Below, piece after piece: positions 34,518 through 44,559 of a stretch of DNA of 64,000 nucleotides; position 1 is the first letter of the stretch, and the number at the start of each line of letters is the position of its first letter. The DNA lies in NCBI RefSeq assembly GCF_004341625.1, contig NZ_SLZG01000006.1:124001-188000 (forward strand). The letters are read 5' to 3'. Both the position numbers and the translations under genes were made by a program. A model generated the notes under the pieces. It made no database searches. It had not been told where the DNA came from and saw only the letters and a list, made by a program, of their open reading frames with translations. Source of the stretch: Rhizobium sp. BK376 (GTDB lineage Bacteria; Pseudomonadota; Alphaproteobacteria; Rhizobiales; Rhizobiaceae).

Positions 34518-35996
34518 TCAGCCCGCCTCCACGAAAGAGGATTGAATGATCTTCTCCTCGGTCAGTTCGTCCCTGCGCAAATCGGCGACGATGCGGCCGT
34601 TCTTGAAAACATAGACGTGATGGCAATTGTCTAGTTCCTCGGTCTCGGTCGTGTACCAGACGAAAGTCCTGCCCTTCTGCGCTTCCTGACGGATAAGGTC
34701 GTAGACTTCGAGCTTGGTGCCGATATCGACGCCGCGCATCGGATCGTCCATGAGAATAATGTCCGCATCCGAACCCAGTGCGCGCGCAAAAAGCGCCTTC
34801 TGCTGATTGCCGCCGGAAAGCGACAGGATATTGTTGTTCAGGTCGGGCGTGCGGATGCCGATCTTCTTTTGCCAGAGTTGCGCAAGCTCTGCCTCCCGTT
34901 TTGGCGAGATCAACAAACCATTGCGCAGCCGCGATAGCGAACGGATGCCGATGTTCTCGGCGATCGACCACTGCGGGAAAATGCCGTCAGACTGCCGGTC
35001 GCCCGCAACAAGCGCAACCGGCGCGTTGACCTCGACGCCGGCCTTGCGGCGGCTGGCAGCCTTGTAGATCGAGAGAAGAAGATCGGTCTGCCCATGTCCG
35101 GCAAGGCCGGCAAGTCCGATGATCTCGCCCGCATGGGCAAGAAGTTCGACCCCATCGCTTTGACGCGCTGGCCGGGCTTTGACACGAAGCGCACCGACGG
35201 GTCTGTCGTCGAGCCTGGTCTCGGCGCCCGCCCTCTCGCGATGCTCCGCCCCGCCCATGGCCGCAACCAGCCGATCGCGGTCGAACCTGTCGGCTGAATC
35301 TGCGGCAACGACCTTTCCGTCACGCATCACGACGATACGGTCGGCATTCTGCAGCACCTCGCCCAGAACATGCGAAATCAGAATGCAGCTGCCGCCGCTT
35401 TCCACGAAGCGTCGGACGAAGGAAAGAAGCTGGCCGGCCGTATGCGCATCCAGCGAAGAGGTCGGCTCATCCAGGATCACGAGGTTGAGCGGGCTGTCTG
35501 TCACCGTGAAGGCGCGGGCGACCTCCACCATCTGGCGCCGGCCGATGGATAGATCGGAAACGATGTCCGACGCATCGATGGTGTGGTCGGGGAAAATCTC
35601 ATCCAGTTTGGCAGCAACGAGAGCTGACGCCCTTCGGCGCCAACCGAAGCCACGCAGCGACGGATGATTGATCCGTGTATTCTCGGCAACCGAAAGGTTC
35701 GGGCATAAAGAAAGCTCCTGGAATACGCAGCGGATGCCAAGCTTCTTGGCGCGGCTGACGGAATAGCTGTCCTCTATGGCATCCCCGACTGTCATCTGGC
35801 CCCGGTCGAGCGGCAGAGTTCCGACAAGCATATGCATCAAGGTCGACTTGCCGGCCCCGTTGTGGCCGACAAGCCCGACGCACTCGCCACGTTCAACTTT
35901 GAAATCGACCCTGTCCAATGCGCGAACGGCGCCGAAATGCTTTTCGGCGTCGTTCAGCCTGATGAAGCTTTTGGGAGCGTCAGCCAGCACCTGCAT
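34518..35996 (-). CDS. Sugar ABC transporter ATP-binding protein (RbsA/XylG type)
   Basis: About 492 residues with two fused ABC domains. Domain 1 has Walker A GHNGAGKST, signature LSIGRRQMVEVARA and Walker B LVILDEPTSSLD. Domain 2 has the degenerate P-loop GLAGHGQTDLL and signature LSGGNQQKALFARAL, as usual for RbsA-type proteins. Start candidates are ATG 35996 (used) and 36011; neither has a convincing ribosome site. Confidence 0.9.
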   Translation of the reverse strand: MQVLADAPKSFIRLNDAEKHFGAVRALDRVDFKVERGECVGLVGHNGAGKSTLMHMLVGTLPLDRGQMTVGDAIEDSYSVSRAKKLGIRCVFQELSLCPNLSVAENTRINHPSLRGFGWRRRASALVAAKLDEIFPDHTIDASDIVSDLSIGRRQMVEVARAFTVTDSPLNLVILDEPTSSLDAHTAGQLLSFVRRFVESGGSCILISHVLGEVLQNADRIVVMRDGKVVAADSADRFDRDRLVAAMGGAEHRERAGAETRLDDRPVGALRVKARPARQSDGVELLAHAGEIIGLAGLAGHGQTDLLLSIYKAASRRKAGVEVNAPVALVAGDRQSDGIFPQWSIAENIGIRSLSRLRNGLLISPKREAELAQLWQKKIGIRTPDLNNNILSLSGGNQQKALFARALGSDADIILMDDPMRGVDIGTKLEVYDLIRQEAQKGRTFVWYTTETEELDNCHHVYVFKNGRIVADLRRDELTEEKIIQSSFVEAG

Positions 35997-36041
35997 ACCC
36001 CAAACTGTCATCACGAAGGGCAAAGATCAAAGCAGCAGCCA

Positions 36042-37055
36042 TCACTTGATGTTCGCCTTGATCGCTGCGATGGCATCCTCCTGCGAGTATTCCTTGCTAG
36101 CGACGCCGCCGACCGGAATATCAGGCAGATGCTGCTCGAAATCGTCCTGCGTATAGGCAAGATAGGGAACGAGCAGGTCGTGCGGAATGTCCTTGCGGCC
36201 GTCAAGAACCTGCTGGGCGACCCAGAAGGCGAGCGTCGAGACACCAGGGGCGATCGAAGCGGACCAGGTCTTGTATCCGTCCTTCGCCTTCTGCTCCTTC
36301 CAGTATTCAAGCTCATCCTGGCGATTGCCCATGATGATAGTCGGGCGCGGCTTGCCGCCGGCAGCAAAGGCCTGCGCAGCGCCATAACCGTCACCGCCCT
36401 GGGTGACGACGCCGACAACGTCAGGCAATGACGGCAGCACGGTTGCGACCGCCTTCTGCGCGGTGGTCTGGTCCCAATTGCCCGTTACGGAGTTGACGAT
36501 CTTGAACTGCGGATTGGCCTTGACGCCTTCCAGTAGGCCCTTGTGGATGGAATCGTCGATCGAGGTGCCGGCGAGGCCGCGGATCTCGAGCAGATTGCCA
36601 CCGTCCGGATGGATCATCTTCATCTGTTCGATTTCCTGCTTGCCCATGTCCTCGAAGTCGACGACGACGCGGTAGGCGCAGGGTTCGTTGACGATACCGT
36701 CGAAGGAGACGACGACGATGCCGGCATCGCAAGCCTGCTTGATCGCGCCGTTCAAAGCATCGGGCGAAGCAGCGTTGATGACGATGGCGTCATAGCCCTG
36801 CAGAATGAGATTCTGGATCTGGGCTGCCTGTGTCGGCACTTCCTGGTCCGCCGTGGTAAAGACATCGGCAGCACCGACGGCCTTGTCGGCCACGGCCTTC
36901 TTGGTGACGATGTCGTAGCTCTTCAGCATCGCCTGTCGCCAGGAATTGCCGGCATAGTTATTGGAAAAGGCGATCTTCTTGCCGCTGGTATCAGCAAGAG
37001 CCGTACCGGAAGCGAGCGTCGCAGCAAGGACGCCAAGAACGAATAGTTTACGCAT
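36042..37055 (-). CDS. Sugar ABC transporter periplasmic binding protein
   Basis: A 337-residue type I periplasmic binding protein with signal peptide (MRKLFVLGVLAATLASGTALA-D). SNNYAGNSWRQAMLKSY, QGYDAIVINAASPDALN and VVVSFDGIVNEP follow the ribose/rhizopine-type binding-protein pattern. A GGAGGATCG precedes the ATG. It is followed by ATPase and permease genes and preceded by a lactonase, so the cargo is probably an aldose or sugar acid that passes through a lactone. Confidence 0.9.
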   Translation of the reverse strand: MRKLFVLGVLAATLASGTALADTSGKKIAFSNNYAGNSWRQAMLKSYDIVTKKAVADKAVGAADVFTTADQEVPTQAAQIQNLILQGYDAIVINAASPDALNGAIKQACDAGIVVVSFDGIVNEPCAYRVVVDFEDMGKQEIEQMKMIHPDGGNLLEIRGLAGTSIDDSIHKGLLEGVKANPQFKIVNSVTGNWDQTTAQKAVATVLPSLPDVVGVVTQGGDGYGAAQAFAAGGKPRPTIIMGNRQDELEYWKEQKAKDGYKTWSASIAPGVSTLAFWVAQQVLDGRKDIPHDLLVPYLAYTQDDFEQHLPDIPVGGVASKEYSQEDAIAAIKANIK

Positions 37056-37152
37056 TTCGATCCTCCCTAGAGTAATTGACCTCTCTCTGTCTCCCTTCGG
37101 CCATCGGCTCCTCTTCCGATGTTTTCGCGATCCGCGATTCCAAAGGCACCCC

Positions 37153-37178
37153 CGTTACCGATCCTTGGATCGGTAACG
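37153..37178. promoter_or_regulatory. Near-perfect 26-bp palindrome between lactonase and binding-protein genes
   Basis: Arms CGTTACCGATCC and GGATCGGTAACG are perfectly complementary over 12 bp with a 2-bp centre. It lies 97 bp before the binding-protein ATG and 22 bp after the lactonase stop. It may be the operator of an unlinked LacI- or GntR-type regulator, or an mRNA hairpin. No T-run on either strand argues against a terminator. Confidence 0.55.
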
Positions 37179-37200
37179 CCTTGCAACCGGCTTGCCGGCC

Positions 37201-38085
37201 TCAGAACAGTCTCAGCCCTGGCACGCGCACCCTCAGTCGGTGCAGCGAGCTCGATGCGGTAATATACAGACTCATCAAGTCGTCGTCACCGAAGGCAAAA
37301 TTCGCGCAGGGTTCCGGCGTCCGGATGACGCCGAGCGCGTTGCCCGACGGGTCGAAGACATGAATGCCGCCTGGACCACAGCAATAGAGATTCCCGCGGC
37401 TGTCGATCTTCATGCCATCGGGCGCACCCGGCTCCTCGCCCTTGGTTTCCGCCCAGACCGCCCCGCCGATCAGCTCGCCCTGCGGCGTGACGTTGAAAAC
37501 GCGGATGTGCTGGCGTTCGGTATCATTGACGAACAGCCTGGATTCATCGAGCGAAAAGCAAAGGCCGTTCGGCTGATCGAAATCCGAAGCCAGGAGCGTG
37601 AGGCCCGACCCATCCGGATCAACCCGGTAGACACCTCGAAAGGAAAGCTCGGGATCGCGTGGGATGCCATAATATTCCATCCGGCCAAAGGTCGGATCGG
37701 TGAAATAGATCGCCCCACCCGTTGCGACCACAATATCGTTCGGGCTGTTCAATTCCTTGCCCTGATAGTGCGTCGCAAGCACTGTCGTCGAGCCATCGGG
37801 CTCAAGCCGGGTGACGCTGCTGGTCGCATGCTCGCAGGTGAGCAACCTGCCCTCGCGATCGAGCGTATTGCCATTCGCCTTGTTGCTCGGCCGCCGAAAA
37901 TCCTCGATGACACCGGAAAGCTGGCGCACATACATGCGGTTTTCCGGCATGTCGCTGAAAACAAGCCATTTTTCATAAGGGTGCCACACCGGCCCCTCGG
38001 TAAAGCCAAGGCCGCTTGCAAGCGTTTCCAGCGCGGAATCGCCCACAACGTCGGCAAAGCCCGGATTGCGCGAACCGTTCGACAT
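37201..38085 (-). CDS. SMP-30/gluconolactonase-family lactonase
   Basis: A 294-residue six-bladed beta-propeller. The family metal-site residues are in place: Glu in GLGFTEGPVWHP, Asn in NSPNDIVVATGGAIYFTDPTFG, and DQPNGLCFSLDESRLFVNDT carrying the catalytic Asn/Asp. GMKIDSRGNLYCCGPGG follows. It hydrolyses a sugar lactone. The start is ATG 38085, 2 bp after the tautomerase stop; a longer open frame upstream is the tautomerase region in another frame. Confidence 0.9.
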   Translation of the reverse strand: MSNGSRNPGFADVVGDSALETLASGLGFTEGPVWHPYEKWLVFSDMPENRMYVRQLSGVIEDFRRPSNKANGNTLDREGRLLTCEHATSSVTRLEPDGSTTVLATHYQGKELNSPNDIVVATGGAIYFTDPTFGRMEYYGIPRDPELSFRGVYRVDPDGSGLTLLASDFDQPNGLCFSLDESRLFVNDTERQHIRVFNVTPQGELIGGAVWAETKGEEPGAPDGMKIDSRGNLYCCGPGGIHVFDPSGNALGVIRTPEPCANFAFGDDDLMSLYITASSSLHRLRVRVPGLRLF

Positions 38086-38087
38086 GT

Positions 38088-38279
38088 TCAGTTCGCCGGC
38101 TTTTCGGTCGTCTTGCCGCCCACATACCAGTCGGACGCCGCCACATCCTCGAATACGACCCATATCGCTTCCTTTGGCAGCTCGGCGACTTCGCTGACAG
38201 CCTCGGTAACGCGCCGCGCAATCTCGTTCTTGCGCTGCTGGGAATGACCTTTGAGAATCTGAATATTGACGAACGGCAT
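38088..38279 (-). CDS. 4-oxalocrotonate tautomerase-family small protein
   Basis: A 63-residue tautomerase-superfamily subunit. Met1 is followed by Pro (MPFVNIQILKGHSQQRKNEI), which becomes the catalytic N-terminal proline. TEAVSEVAELPKEAIWVVFEDV fits the family core and 62 residues is the canonical length. Arg residues that hold carboxylates (Arg11/Arg39 in 4-OT) are not clearly conserved. Being first in the sugar operon, it may act on a keto-acid or sugar derivative; the substrate is unknown. Confidence 0.85.
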   Translation of the reverse strand: MPFVNIQILKGHSQQRKNEIARRVTEAVSEVAELPKEAIWVVFEDVAASDWYVGGKTTEKPAN

Positions 38280-38344
38280 GCAACACTCCTCCCCTCATGC
38301 TTTATTTTTTGTTGCTGCCAGATTAACCACGATCCCCAGGCCCA

Positions 38345-38366
38345 CGATACGTTTCAAAACGCATCG
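38345..38366. promoter_or_regulatory. Candidate operator upstream of the sugar operon
   Basis: CGATACGTTT-CA-AAACGCATCG is a 22-bp inverted repeat with a single mismatch, 66 bp before the tautomerase start and inside the 120-bp gap after the response-regulator stop. The shape fits a LacI-family operator. A small hairpin (GTGTG-tttg-CACAC) at 38373-38386 lies beside it. Confidence 0.45.
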
Positions 38367-38399
38367 CCGACTGTGTGTTTGCACACTCGTAAAGGTGGC

Positions 38400-39146
38400 T
38401 CACCGTTCCCTCGGCAGCACATCGACCCGATCGAGCCAGTCCTCGAGATTTTGCTGCTCGCGCCGGAGGGCGTCGACATTGATCAGGCCGCGTGCCAGTG
38501 CGAGATAGATTGCCCGCGTCCGCGAATTGAATATGGGCAGGTTGTTGTCAGCCGGTTCTTCCAGCGTAGCCACGCCAAGCTTCTCATAGAGATGACGGAT
38601 GCGGGCCTGAGCGCCTCTCGTCGAAAGCCCCCTGCGCGCCGCAATCGCCTTGTCCGTCAGTCCGAGCGCCAAGTCTATGAGGCTCTCATACTCGCTGTCG
38701 GTGATGCCTTCCAATCGGTCCTGAACACGGTGCTGGATGCCGCGCACTTCACGATCAATGATGCAATGCCCCTCAGCAAAGACGCCGCGCAACGCCGACC
38801 GCATCCCCTCCTCCGATGCCGACTTCAGCACATATCCATAGACAGTGCCCGGCGGCACGATGCGCGCTACGCCTCGCACATAGGACTCATCGGCGAAATT
38901 CGACCAGAACAGGATGTTCGTGTCTGCTCGACTTGCCCAGATCGAGCGTGCGACCTCGATACCGGTCGCCTTCGGCAGCTGAAGATCGAGCACCACATAG
39001 GGCGGCTTGCGCTGCCGCGCCATGTCGATGGCGACATCGCCGCTGCTTGCCTCTATGACCTCGACATTGCCAGGCCACAGATGTTCGATCGTGGTCCGCG
39101 CAAAGGTGCGATGCAGACTGTCGTCCTCGGCAACCATCACTAACAT
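38400..39146 (-). CDS. LuxR/NarL-type response regulator
   Basis: A 248-residue response regulator. The receiver domain (1-130) has the acidic pair in AEDDS, phospho-acceptor Asp in YVVLDLQLP and Lys in YVLKSASEE. A helix-turn-helix of NarL type follows (GITDSEYESLIDLALGLTDKAIAARRGLSTRGAQARIRHLYEKLGV). A C-terminal extension of about 45 residues is unusual for NarL proteins. The ATG directly follows the kinase TAG with no gap. Confidence 0.88.
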   Translation of the reverse strand: MLVMVAEDDSLHRTFARTTIEHLWPGNVEVIEASSGDVAIDMARQRKPPYVVLDLQLPKATGIEVARSIWASRADTNILFWSNFADESYVRGVARIVPPGTVYGYVLKSASEEGMRSALRGVFAEGHCIIDREVRGIQHRVQDRLEGITDSEYESLIDLALGLTDKAIAARRGLSTRGAQARIRHLYEKLGVATLEEPADNNLPIFNSRTRAIYLALARGLINVDALRREQQNLEDWLDRVDVLPRER

Positions 39147-40418
39147 CTAAAGGCTCTCCATCGCTGCGAACGGGGCTTCCGATGCTGGCGATACTGCTGC
39201 CCCCCAGCTCCGCGTGATCTCGATTGCCACCCGCGTGCCACCTTTGCGGCCGACGCGACCGATCCTCAGCCGTGCGCCGATCAGCGCGGCACGGGTATGC
39301 ATGTGGCTGATGCCACCGGCGGCTCCGGGGTCGATATTGTCGCATCCGATACCATCATCCGTGACGACCACTCGCAGGATTGTCGGTGTTGCGTCGATCC
39401 GCACCTCTATGCATCGCGGGGCACCGTGCCGGACCGCATTGTTGATCGCCTCCTGGGCAATTCGGTAGATCGCAGTCAATATGCGCTCGGGAAGCGCGTC
39501 GGCAGCGCCATCGCTGGAATCATGCATCCGTACGGCGATCGAGGGCGTCGCGCGACTGACGCTTCGGTTCAGATGCGCCTCGATGGCATCGCGCAGACCG
39601 AACAGTTCGAGCACGCTCGGGCGCATGTCGTCGACGATGTGACGCAACTCCGTCAGGCAATTGACCACCTCGCGTTCCAGTTCCGCAAGCTGCGCCGAAC
39701 CGGCGACGCCTTGCCGATGGAGAGCCGAGACCTGGCGTACAACACGGGCGAGATCCGCCAATGTCTGGTCATGGAGATCCATGGCAATGCGCCGTCGCTC
39801 GCGTTCCATACCTTCGGTGAGACGGGCAGCACCCACCCGCAGAAGCTCTTCGCGATTGCGTGCATCGCTCTCCGCGAGCATCGCCCGCCGAGCCTCCTCG
39901 CTTTGGATCAGGGCGAAGATATAGGGCGCGATGAACTCGGCACAGTGCTGCGCAATTTCAAGATGGGAATGATCGTAGTAAGCCGGCTCGTGCAGGCTGA
40001 TGTTCAGGGCACCGATGATATTGGCGCGCGCCCTGAGCGGCACGACGATGCGACTGCGCAGGTTGGCGGCAAAAATTGGACCATCGAGCGCGCCCGGAAA
40101 ATGAAAGCGTGGATCGGCCAAGGCATCCTGCGTCATCAGGTAGGGCACCTCGCCGCGCAACACGGCGCGCACGGGACTGAGATCGACCGGCAGAGGACGC
40201 TGGGCAAGCTCGCTCCAACTTGTACGGCAACCTGTTTCGTAGCAGATGTGCGTGCGTCCTTCGTCCAGGATCACCGCAATATCCATGTGTTCATGCGGCA
40301 GAAGCGTTCTGATCTCCACGGCGACCTCACCCAGCGCGGCACCGGGATCGGTATGGCCGGCAAAGGCACGCGATATCGAGAGCAGCCTGTCCATCAGCTG
40401 CGCTGCCGTATATGTCAT
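39147..40418 (-). CDS. Soluble GAF-domain histidine kinase (NarX/HisKA_3 type)
   Basis: A 423-residue sensor kinase with no transmembrane segment. It has an N-terminal GAF domain (about 20-170), a HisKA_3 dimerisation/phospho-acceptor motif RRRIAMDLHDQTLADLARV with His216, and an HATPase with AQEAINNAVRHG and DDGIGCD. GGGAGGAC precedes the ATG. A cytoplasmic GAF sensor may bind a small ligand or sense gas or redox state. A FixK/FNR-like box lies 72 bp upstream. Confidence 0.88.
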   Translation of the reverse strand: MTYTAAQLMDRLLSISRAFAGHTDPGAALGEVAVEIRTLLPHEHMDIAVILDEGRTHICYETGCRTSWSELAQRPLPVDLSPVRAVLRGEVPYLMTQDALADPRFHFPGALDGPIFAANLRSRIVVPLRARANIIGALNISLHEPAYYDHSHLEIAQHCAEFIAPYIFALIQSEEARRAMLAESDARNREELLRVGAARLTEGMERERRRIAMDLHDQTLADLARVVRQVSALHRQGVAGSAQLAELEREVVNCLTELRHIVDDMRPSVLELFGLRDAIEAHLNRSVSRATPSIAVRMHDSSDGAADALPERILTAIYRIAQEAINNAVRHGAPRCIEVRIDATPTILRVVVTDDGIGCDNIDPGAAGGISHMHTRAALIGARLRIGRVGRKGGTRVAIEITRSWGAAVSPASEAPFAAMESL

Positions 40419-40724
40419 GGCTCGAAGTCCTCCCTCTTCTCCCATTCGACCATGATGCAGCAACTGATGCCGGTCGCGCTACCTTTCCTTTGATCTAGAT
40501 CGATGGATGGGCCCGTTGTTATCGTCCGACCGGGAATGCAACGATCTCCAACGTGGTCGCTATCGGACGATCAGTCGAATACCCGTTCAGCTTCCGCCCA
40601 TCGGGATGATTTCGACCAGTGCCATTTCATGAGGCTGCCATCGGAGAACGCGGCATTAATAACTTTTGAAGTTTAGCTTATACTGATATTATCGCGCTGC
40701 AATCACGACAATATGGGGCTCAAT
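40419..40724. other. 306-bp divergent intergenic region with a FixK/FNR-like box
   Basis: No gene is supported here. It holds the promoters of the GAF kinase (minus) and the DUF3365 operon (plus). TTGAT-CTAG-ATCGA at 40490-40503 matches the FixK/FNR anaerobox TTGAT-N4-ATCAA with one mismatch. A TATACT at 40679-40684 could be the -10 of the plus-strand operon, with a poor -35. Confidence 0.5.
40490..40503. promoter_or_regulatory. FixK/FNR-like box
   Basis: TTGATCTAGATCGA differs by one base from the symmetric anaerobox common in rhizobia. It lies 72 bp before the GAF-kinase start, compatible with activation at a class II-like position if the transcript begins about 30 bp before the ATG. Confidence 0.5.
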
Positions 40725-41471
40725 ATGCGGCGCGGCCTGATATGTGGTGTCCTTTTTGCTGGGGTCGCGGTCTGCGCTCTGGCAGGTTTTGTTGCTGCCA
40801 ACGAAGACGATATCGTTACAGGCGGCCGGCTCGCTGCAATGTTGAGCGCCGGAAGAGCCGTCATTTCGAGCCATCAAACACTGATCAACGACGAAACCCT
40901 CGGGAACAAGAACCTGACCGGGCAGCGTGTCGTCGACGAGGCGCTGGCGATATTTGCGCAACGCAAGGGCGATTCCGTAACCGATCAGAATTTCGACCCG
41001 CTGGACAAACAATTGTTCGATGCCCAGGTCGCCTCGATCAAGGAGGTCGTCGACGAGCACCAGGGGTTGATCAATACAATGGGCCTCGGCTTCAAGGGGT
41101 TCATTCCTTCAACCTTCGCCCGCCTGGTCAACGAGCGGTTCGAGGAAAAGGTCGGCGATATTGCAAAGGTAAAGCTGACGGCCCCGGAGGAACTGATCCG
41201 CAACCGCAAGGCCCGTCCCGACAATTGGGAACAGCATGTCATCGAGAGCAAGTTTCTCTCTCCCGATTGGCCAAAGGGCAAATCCTTCACGGAGCAGGTG
41301 GAGGTGAATGGCCGCCCATCGTTTCGCATGCTCATTCCCGAATATTATTCGCCGTCCTGTCTGACATGCCACGGCAAGCCCAAGGGCGAGGTCGATGTGA
41401 CGGGCTATCCCAAAGAGGGAAAAGCCGAAGGTGATCTGGGCGGTGCGGTCAGCATCACGCTGTTCAAATGA
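40725..41471 (+). CDS. Tll0287-like (DUF3365) exported protein with CxxCH motif
   Basis: A 248-residue protein with an N-terminal signal or anchor ([21 protein letters not shown]) followed by a Tll0287-like/DUF3365 domain. [13 protein letters not shown] near the C-terminus is a c-type haem attachment motif. Such domains have a PAS-like fold and are found in redox or haem sensors. Start ATG 40725 is preferred over 40713. The stop overlaps the hybrid-kinase ATG by 4 bp (ATGA), so it may be the kinase's sensory partner. Confidence 0.85.
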   Translation: MRRGLICGVLFAGVAVCALAGFVAANEDDIVTGGRLAAMLSAGRAVISSHQTLINDETLGNKNLTGQRVVDEALAIFAQRKGDSVTDQNFDPLDKQLFDAQVASIKEVVDEHQGLINTMGLGFKGFIPSTFARLVNERFEEKVGDIAKVKLTAPEELIRNRKARPDNWEQHVIESKFLSPDWPKGKSFTEQVEVNGRPSFRMLIPEYYSPSCLTCHGKPKGEVDVTGYPKEGKAEGDLGGAVSITLFK

Positions 41472-44182
41472 GTGCGCTCGCGACCATTCCGACACGGATC
41501 GGACATCTCACAAATCGCAAGATACCGCTCCGGCTGATCTGTCTTTCCGCCGGTCTTCTCGGCGCTCTGCTGCTGACCATCGCCTTTATGGCGCACGACC
41601 TGCGTGAAAATCAACGGCGTGTGGAGGAAGCCAACGCACGCTTTCACATGTTCGACGATGCGGCAAAGGCACACCGGCATTTCGGCGAGTTGCGCTATTG
41701 GCTGACGGACCTCTCGGTCAGTCTTCTGACACTCTCCGAGCGGAGAGCGGAAGCGGCTCGCAAAGCACTGGAAGGGGATCTGACCCATGTCAGGCTGTTC
41801 GCACCGGCCGAAGCGGACACCATCCTCGAGGGCGCGAACGCCTATTACGACAAGGCGATGGAAGCGGTCGATGCCTATACCAACGACAATAGAGTTGTCG
41901 GCAACACGCGCCTGGCCGCCGCCAGAACCCACAGCGATGAAGTCGATGCCGTCCTCATGTCCCTCGAACAACGGCTTGAGAACGAGGCCGATCTGGCACG
42001 GGACGCAGCCGATGCGACAGCGCGCAACACCTACATCCGCGCCCTGATTGCCGTTGGTGTGACGACGATCGCCTGCATTGTCATGACCTGGCTGGTGCTT
42101 CGCTCGATCCTCGTCCCGCTCGGCCGCGTCGACAGGGCAATGACGCAATTGACGAAGGGCCAGGAAGACGTCGAGCTGCCGCCTGAGGGCGCCGACGAAT
42201 TCGGGAAACTTTCCACGACGCTGCGGCTGCTACGCGACAGCCAGACAAGGCGGCGCGAACTTGAGGCCATAGCAGAGCGTCAGCGCAATACTGTCATGAC
42301 AGCAATGGAAACCATCCCCGATGGTTTCGCCTTGTTCGATCCAGATGATCGGCTGGTCATGGTCAACCAGCGTTATCTGGAATTGTTTCCGGAAACGGCA
42401 GAGTTCATGACGCCCGGAAGACCCTTTGAAGACATCGTTCGTGCACAGGTCGAACGCGGTACGGCCAAAGTGGGAAGTGCGGGGGTCGAGAGCTGGGTGG
42501 CTGACGCCATACACCGCCACCATGAGCCTCAGGGCATGATCGAACGGCAATTCTCCAATGGGAGCTGGGTGCGCATAGCCAAACGCAAAACGCCGGAGGG
42601 CGGTACCGTGGCCGTCTATACCGATATAACGGATCTGAAACGCCGTCAGACCGAACTCGAGACAGCCCGTCGAGGAGCAGAAGTCGCCAGCCAGGAAAAG
42701 AGCCGTTTCCTCGCCTCGATGAGCCACGAACTGCGCACGCCGTTGAACGCGATCATCGGATACAGCGAAATCCTCATGGAGGATGCAAACGAGCTTGGAC
42801 AGACCGATTTCGTTGCTGACCTCAACAAGATCATGGGATCGGGCCGCCATCTTCTCTCGCTGATCAATGACGTGCTTGATCTTTCCAAGATCGAGGCCGG
42901 CAAGATGGAGCTCTATGTCGAACGTCTCAGCCTGCGGCAACTGCTGATCGAGGTCCAAAGCACCATTGCTCCCCTGATCGCCAAGAGACGCAATCGACTG
43001 GTGGTGACTGCCTCGGTCGAACCGGACGAGATTGAAACCGACAAGACCAAGCTGCGGCAGAACCTCTTCAACCTGCTGTCGAACGCCGCAAAGTTCACGG
43101 AAGACGGCGAGATCAGGCTTGCGGTGAGACGCTACGGTGACGAAGGCGGAGACTGGTTGGAGTTCGCCGTCAGCGACAGCGGTATCGGCATGACCAAAGA
43201 GCAGCAGCAGAAGCTATTCCAGGCCTTCGTCCAGGTCGATTCATCCACCACCCGCAACTACGGCGGAACCGGGCTCGGCCTGACGATCACACAGCATTTC
43301 ATCACGATGATGGGAGGTACGATTACGGTCGAAAGCGAGTTCGGCAAGGGTTCGACTTTCCGGTTCGTAATTCCGGCCGTCAGCAAGACCGAGGTCGTTC
43401 CCGAAGCGCCGCCACGGAACGATGGGGCGGAAATTCCATGCTCTCGTGCCGTTGTCATGGTGATCGATGACGAGGCGCAGGCTCGCAAACTGGTCTCCGA
43501 GGCGGTTCGCAGCGCCGGATTTGACGTCGTTGAGGCTGCCAGCGGAGAAGAAGGCTTGGCGAAGGCCCGAAAGTTGCGTCCGGACGCGATCGTCCTCGAT
43601 GTGATCATGCCGGGGCAAGACGGCTGGTCCGTGCTGCGCGAGATCAAGTCCGACAACACGATCTGTGATATTCCCGTCATCCTGGCGACCGTCGTGGCGG
43701 ATCGCGAAATGGGACTGGCCTTCGGCGCCGTCGATCACCTGATCAAACCGATCGACCCGAAGCAGTTGATCGACACGTTGAACGCGGTTGCCGGTGAAGA
43801 CCGGCATGACGTGCTCGTCGTCGATGACGATCCGCCGACCCGCGAACTTTTCCGCAGGCTGCTGATAAGGGAAGGCTGGCGAGTGCGGGAGGCCGTCGAT
43901 GGCTGCCGCGGTCTCGAACAGCTGGAAGCCGGCCGGCCGACGATCATCGTTCTTGATCTGATGATGCCGAATGTCGACGGCTTCGCCTTTCTCAAAGCGG
44001 TCAAGAGCAGACCGGACCTGATCGATATCCCCATCGTGGTCGTGACCTCGAAGGATCTGACGCGAGACGAGCTGGATTGGCTTCACACTCATTCAAATGA
44101 AATCGTCAGGAAGGGCACGAAGGGCCGCGCCGATCTGATCGCCGCCGTGAAGCGGCATGTTCCATTGCGCGAAGAGGCATAG
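41468..44182 (+). CDS. Hybrid histidine kinase (HAMP-PAS-HisKA-HATPase-REC-REC)
   Basis: A 904-residue membrane kinase. TM1 is at about 22-42, a periplasmic region 43-188, TM2 at 190-213, HAMP to about 265 and a PAS domain at 275-390. HisKA has [21 protein letters not shown] with His420; the HATPase has [17 protein letters not shown] and GGTGLGL. Two receivers follow, VIDDEA...[11 protein letters not shown] and VVDDDP...[11 protein letters not shown]. It is coupled to the DUF3365 gene and precedes a single-domain receiver and a cyclase, forming a phosphorelay-type operon. Confidence 0.92.
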   Translation: MSALATIPTRIGHLTNRKIPLRLICLSAGLLGALLLTIAFMAHDLRENQRRVEEANARFHMFDDAAKAHRHFGELRYWLTDLSVSLLTLSERRAEAARKALEGDLTHVRLFAPAEADTILEGANAYYDKAMEAVDAYTNDNRVVGNTRLAAARTHSDEVDAVLMSLEQRLENEADLARDAADATARNTYIRALIAVGVTTIACIVMTWLVLRSILVPLGRVDRAMTQLTKGQEDVELPPEGADEFGKLSTTLRLLRDSQTRRRELEAIAERQRNTVMTAMETIPDGFALFDPDDRLVMVNQRYLELFPETAEFMTPGRPFEDIVRAQVERGTAKVGSAGVESWVADAIHRHHEPQGMIERQFSNGSWVRIAKRKTPEGGTVAVYTDITDLKRRQTELETARRGAEVASQEKSRFLASMSHELRTPLNAIIGYSEILMEDANELGQTDFVADLNKIMGSGRHLLSLINDVLDLSKIEAGKMELYVERLSLRQLLIEVQSTIAPLIAKRRNRLVVTASVEPDEIETDKTKLRQNLFNLLSNAAKFTEDGEIRLAVRRYGDEGGDWLEFAVSDSGIGMTKEQQQKLFQAFVQVDSSTTRNYGGTGLGLTITQHFITMMGGTITVESEFGKGSTFRFVIPAVSKTEVVPEAPPRNDGAEIPCSRAVVMVIDDEAQARKLVSEAVRSAGFDVVEAASGEEGLAKARKLRPDAIVLDVIMPGQDGWSVLREIKSDNTICDIPVILATVVADREMGLAFGAVDHLIKPIDPKQLIDTLNAVAGEDRHDVLVVDDDPPTRELFRRLLIREGWRVREAVDGCRGLEQLEAGRPTIIVLDLMMPNVDGFAFLKAVKSRPDLIDIPIVVVTSKDLTRDELDWLHTHSNEIVRKGTKGRADLIAAVKRHVPLREEA

Positions 44183-44193
44183 GGAGGGACAGA

Positions 44194-44559
44194 ATGGTCA
44201 AGATTCTTCTCGTCGAGGACAATGAGATGAACCGCGACATGCTCTCCCGCCGGCTGGAAAAACGGGGATATGAGGTGGTAAGCGCGACGGATGGGCTGGC
44301 GGGCGTCGAGGCCGCAGTCACTGCCAAGCCGGATCTCGTCCTGATGGATATGAGCCTTCCCGTGATCGACGGATGGGAAGCAACGAAGCGGATCAAGGAG
44401 AACCCTGCCACGTCAGCCATACCCGTGATAGCCCTCACCGCGCACGCCATGTCCGGCGACCGCGAAAAGGCGATGGAAGCAGGCTGCGACGACTATGACA
44501 CCAAGCCGATCGAATTGCCGGGGCTGCTCGACAAGATCGCTCGACTGACCGGGGGATGA
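44194..44559 (+). CDS. Single-domain response regulator (DivK/CheY-like)
   Basis: A 121-residue receiver with no output domain: VEDNEMNRDM acidic pocket, LVLMDMSLPVIDGWEA with phospho-acceptor Asp, TAHAMSGD, and YDTKPIE with the Lys. It resembles the DivK/PleD-type stand-alone receivers that often follow hybrid kinases in alphaproteobacteria. AGGGAGGGACAG precedes the ATG. It overlaps the cyclase start by 4 bp. Confidence 0.9.
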   Translation: MVKILLVEDNEMNRDMLSRRLEKRGYEVVSATDGLAGVEAAVTAKPDLVLMDMSLPVIDGWEATKRIKENPATSAIPVIALTAHAMSGDREKAMEAGCDDYDTKPIELPGLLDKIARLTGG

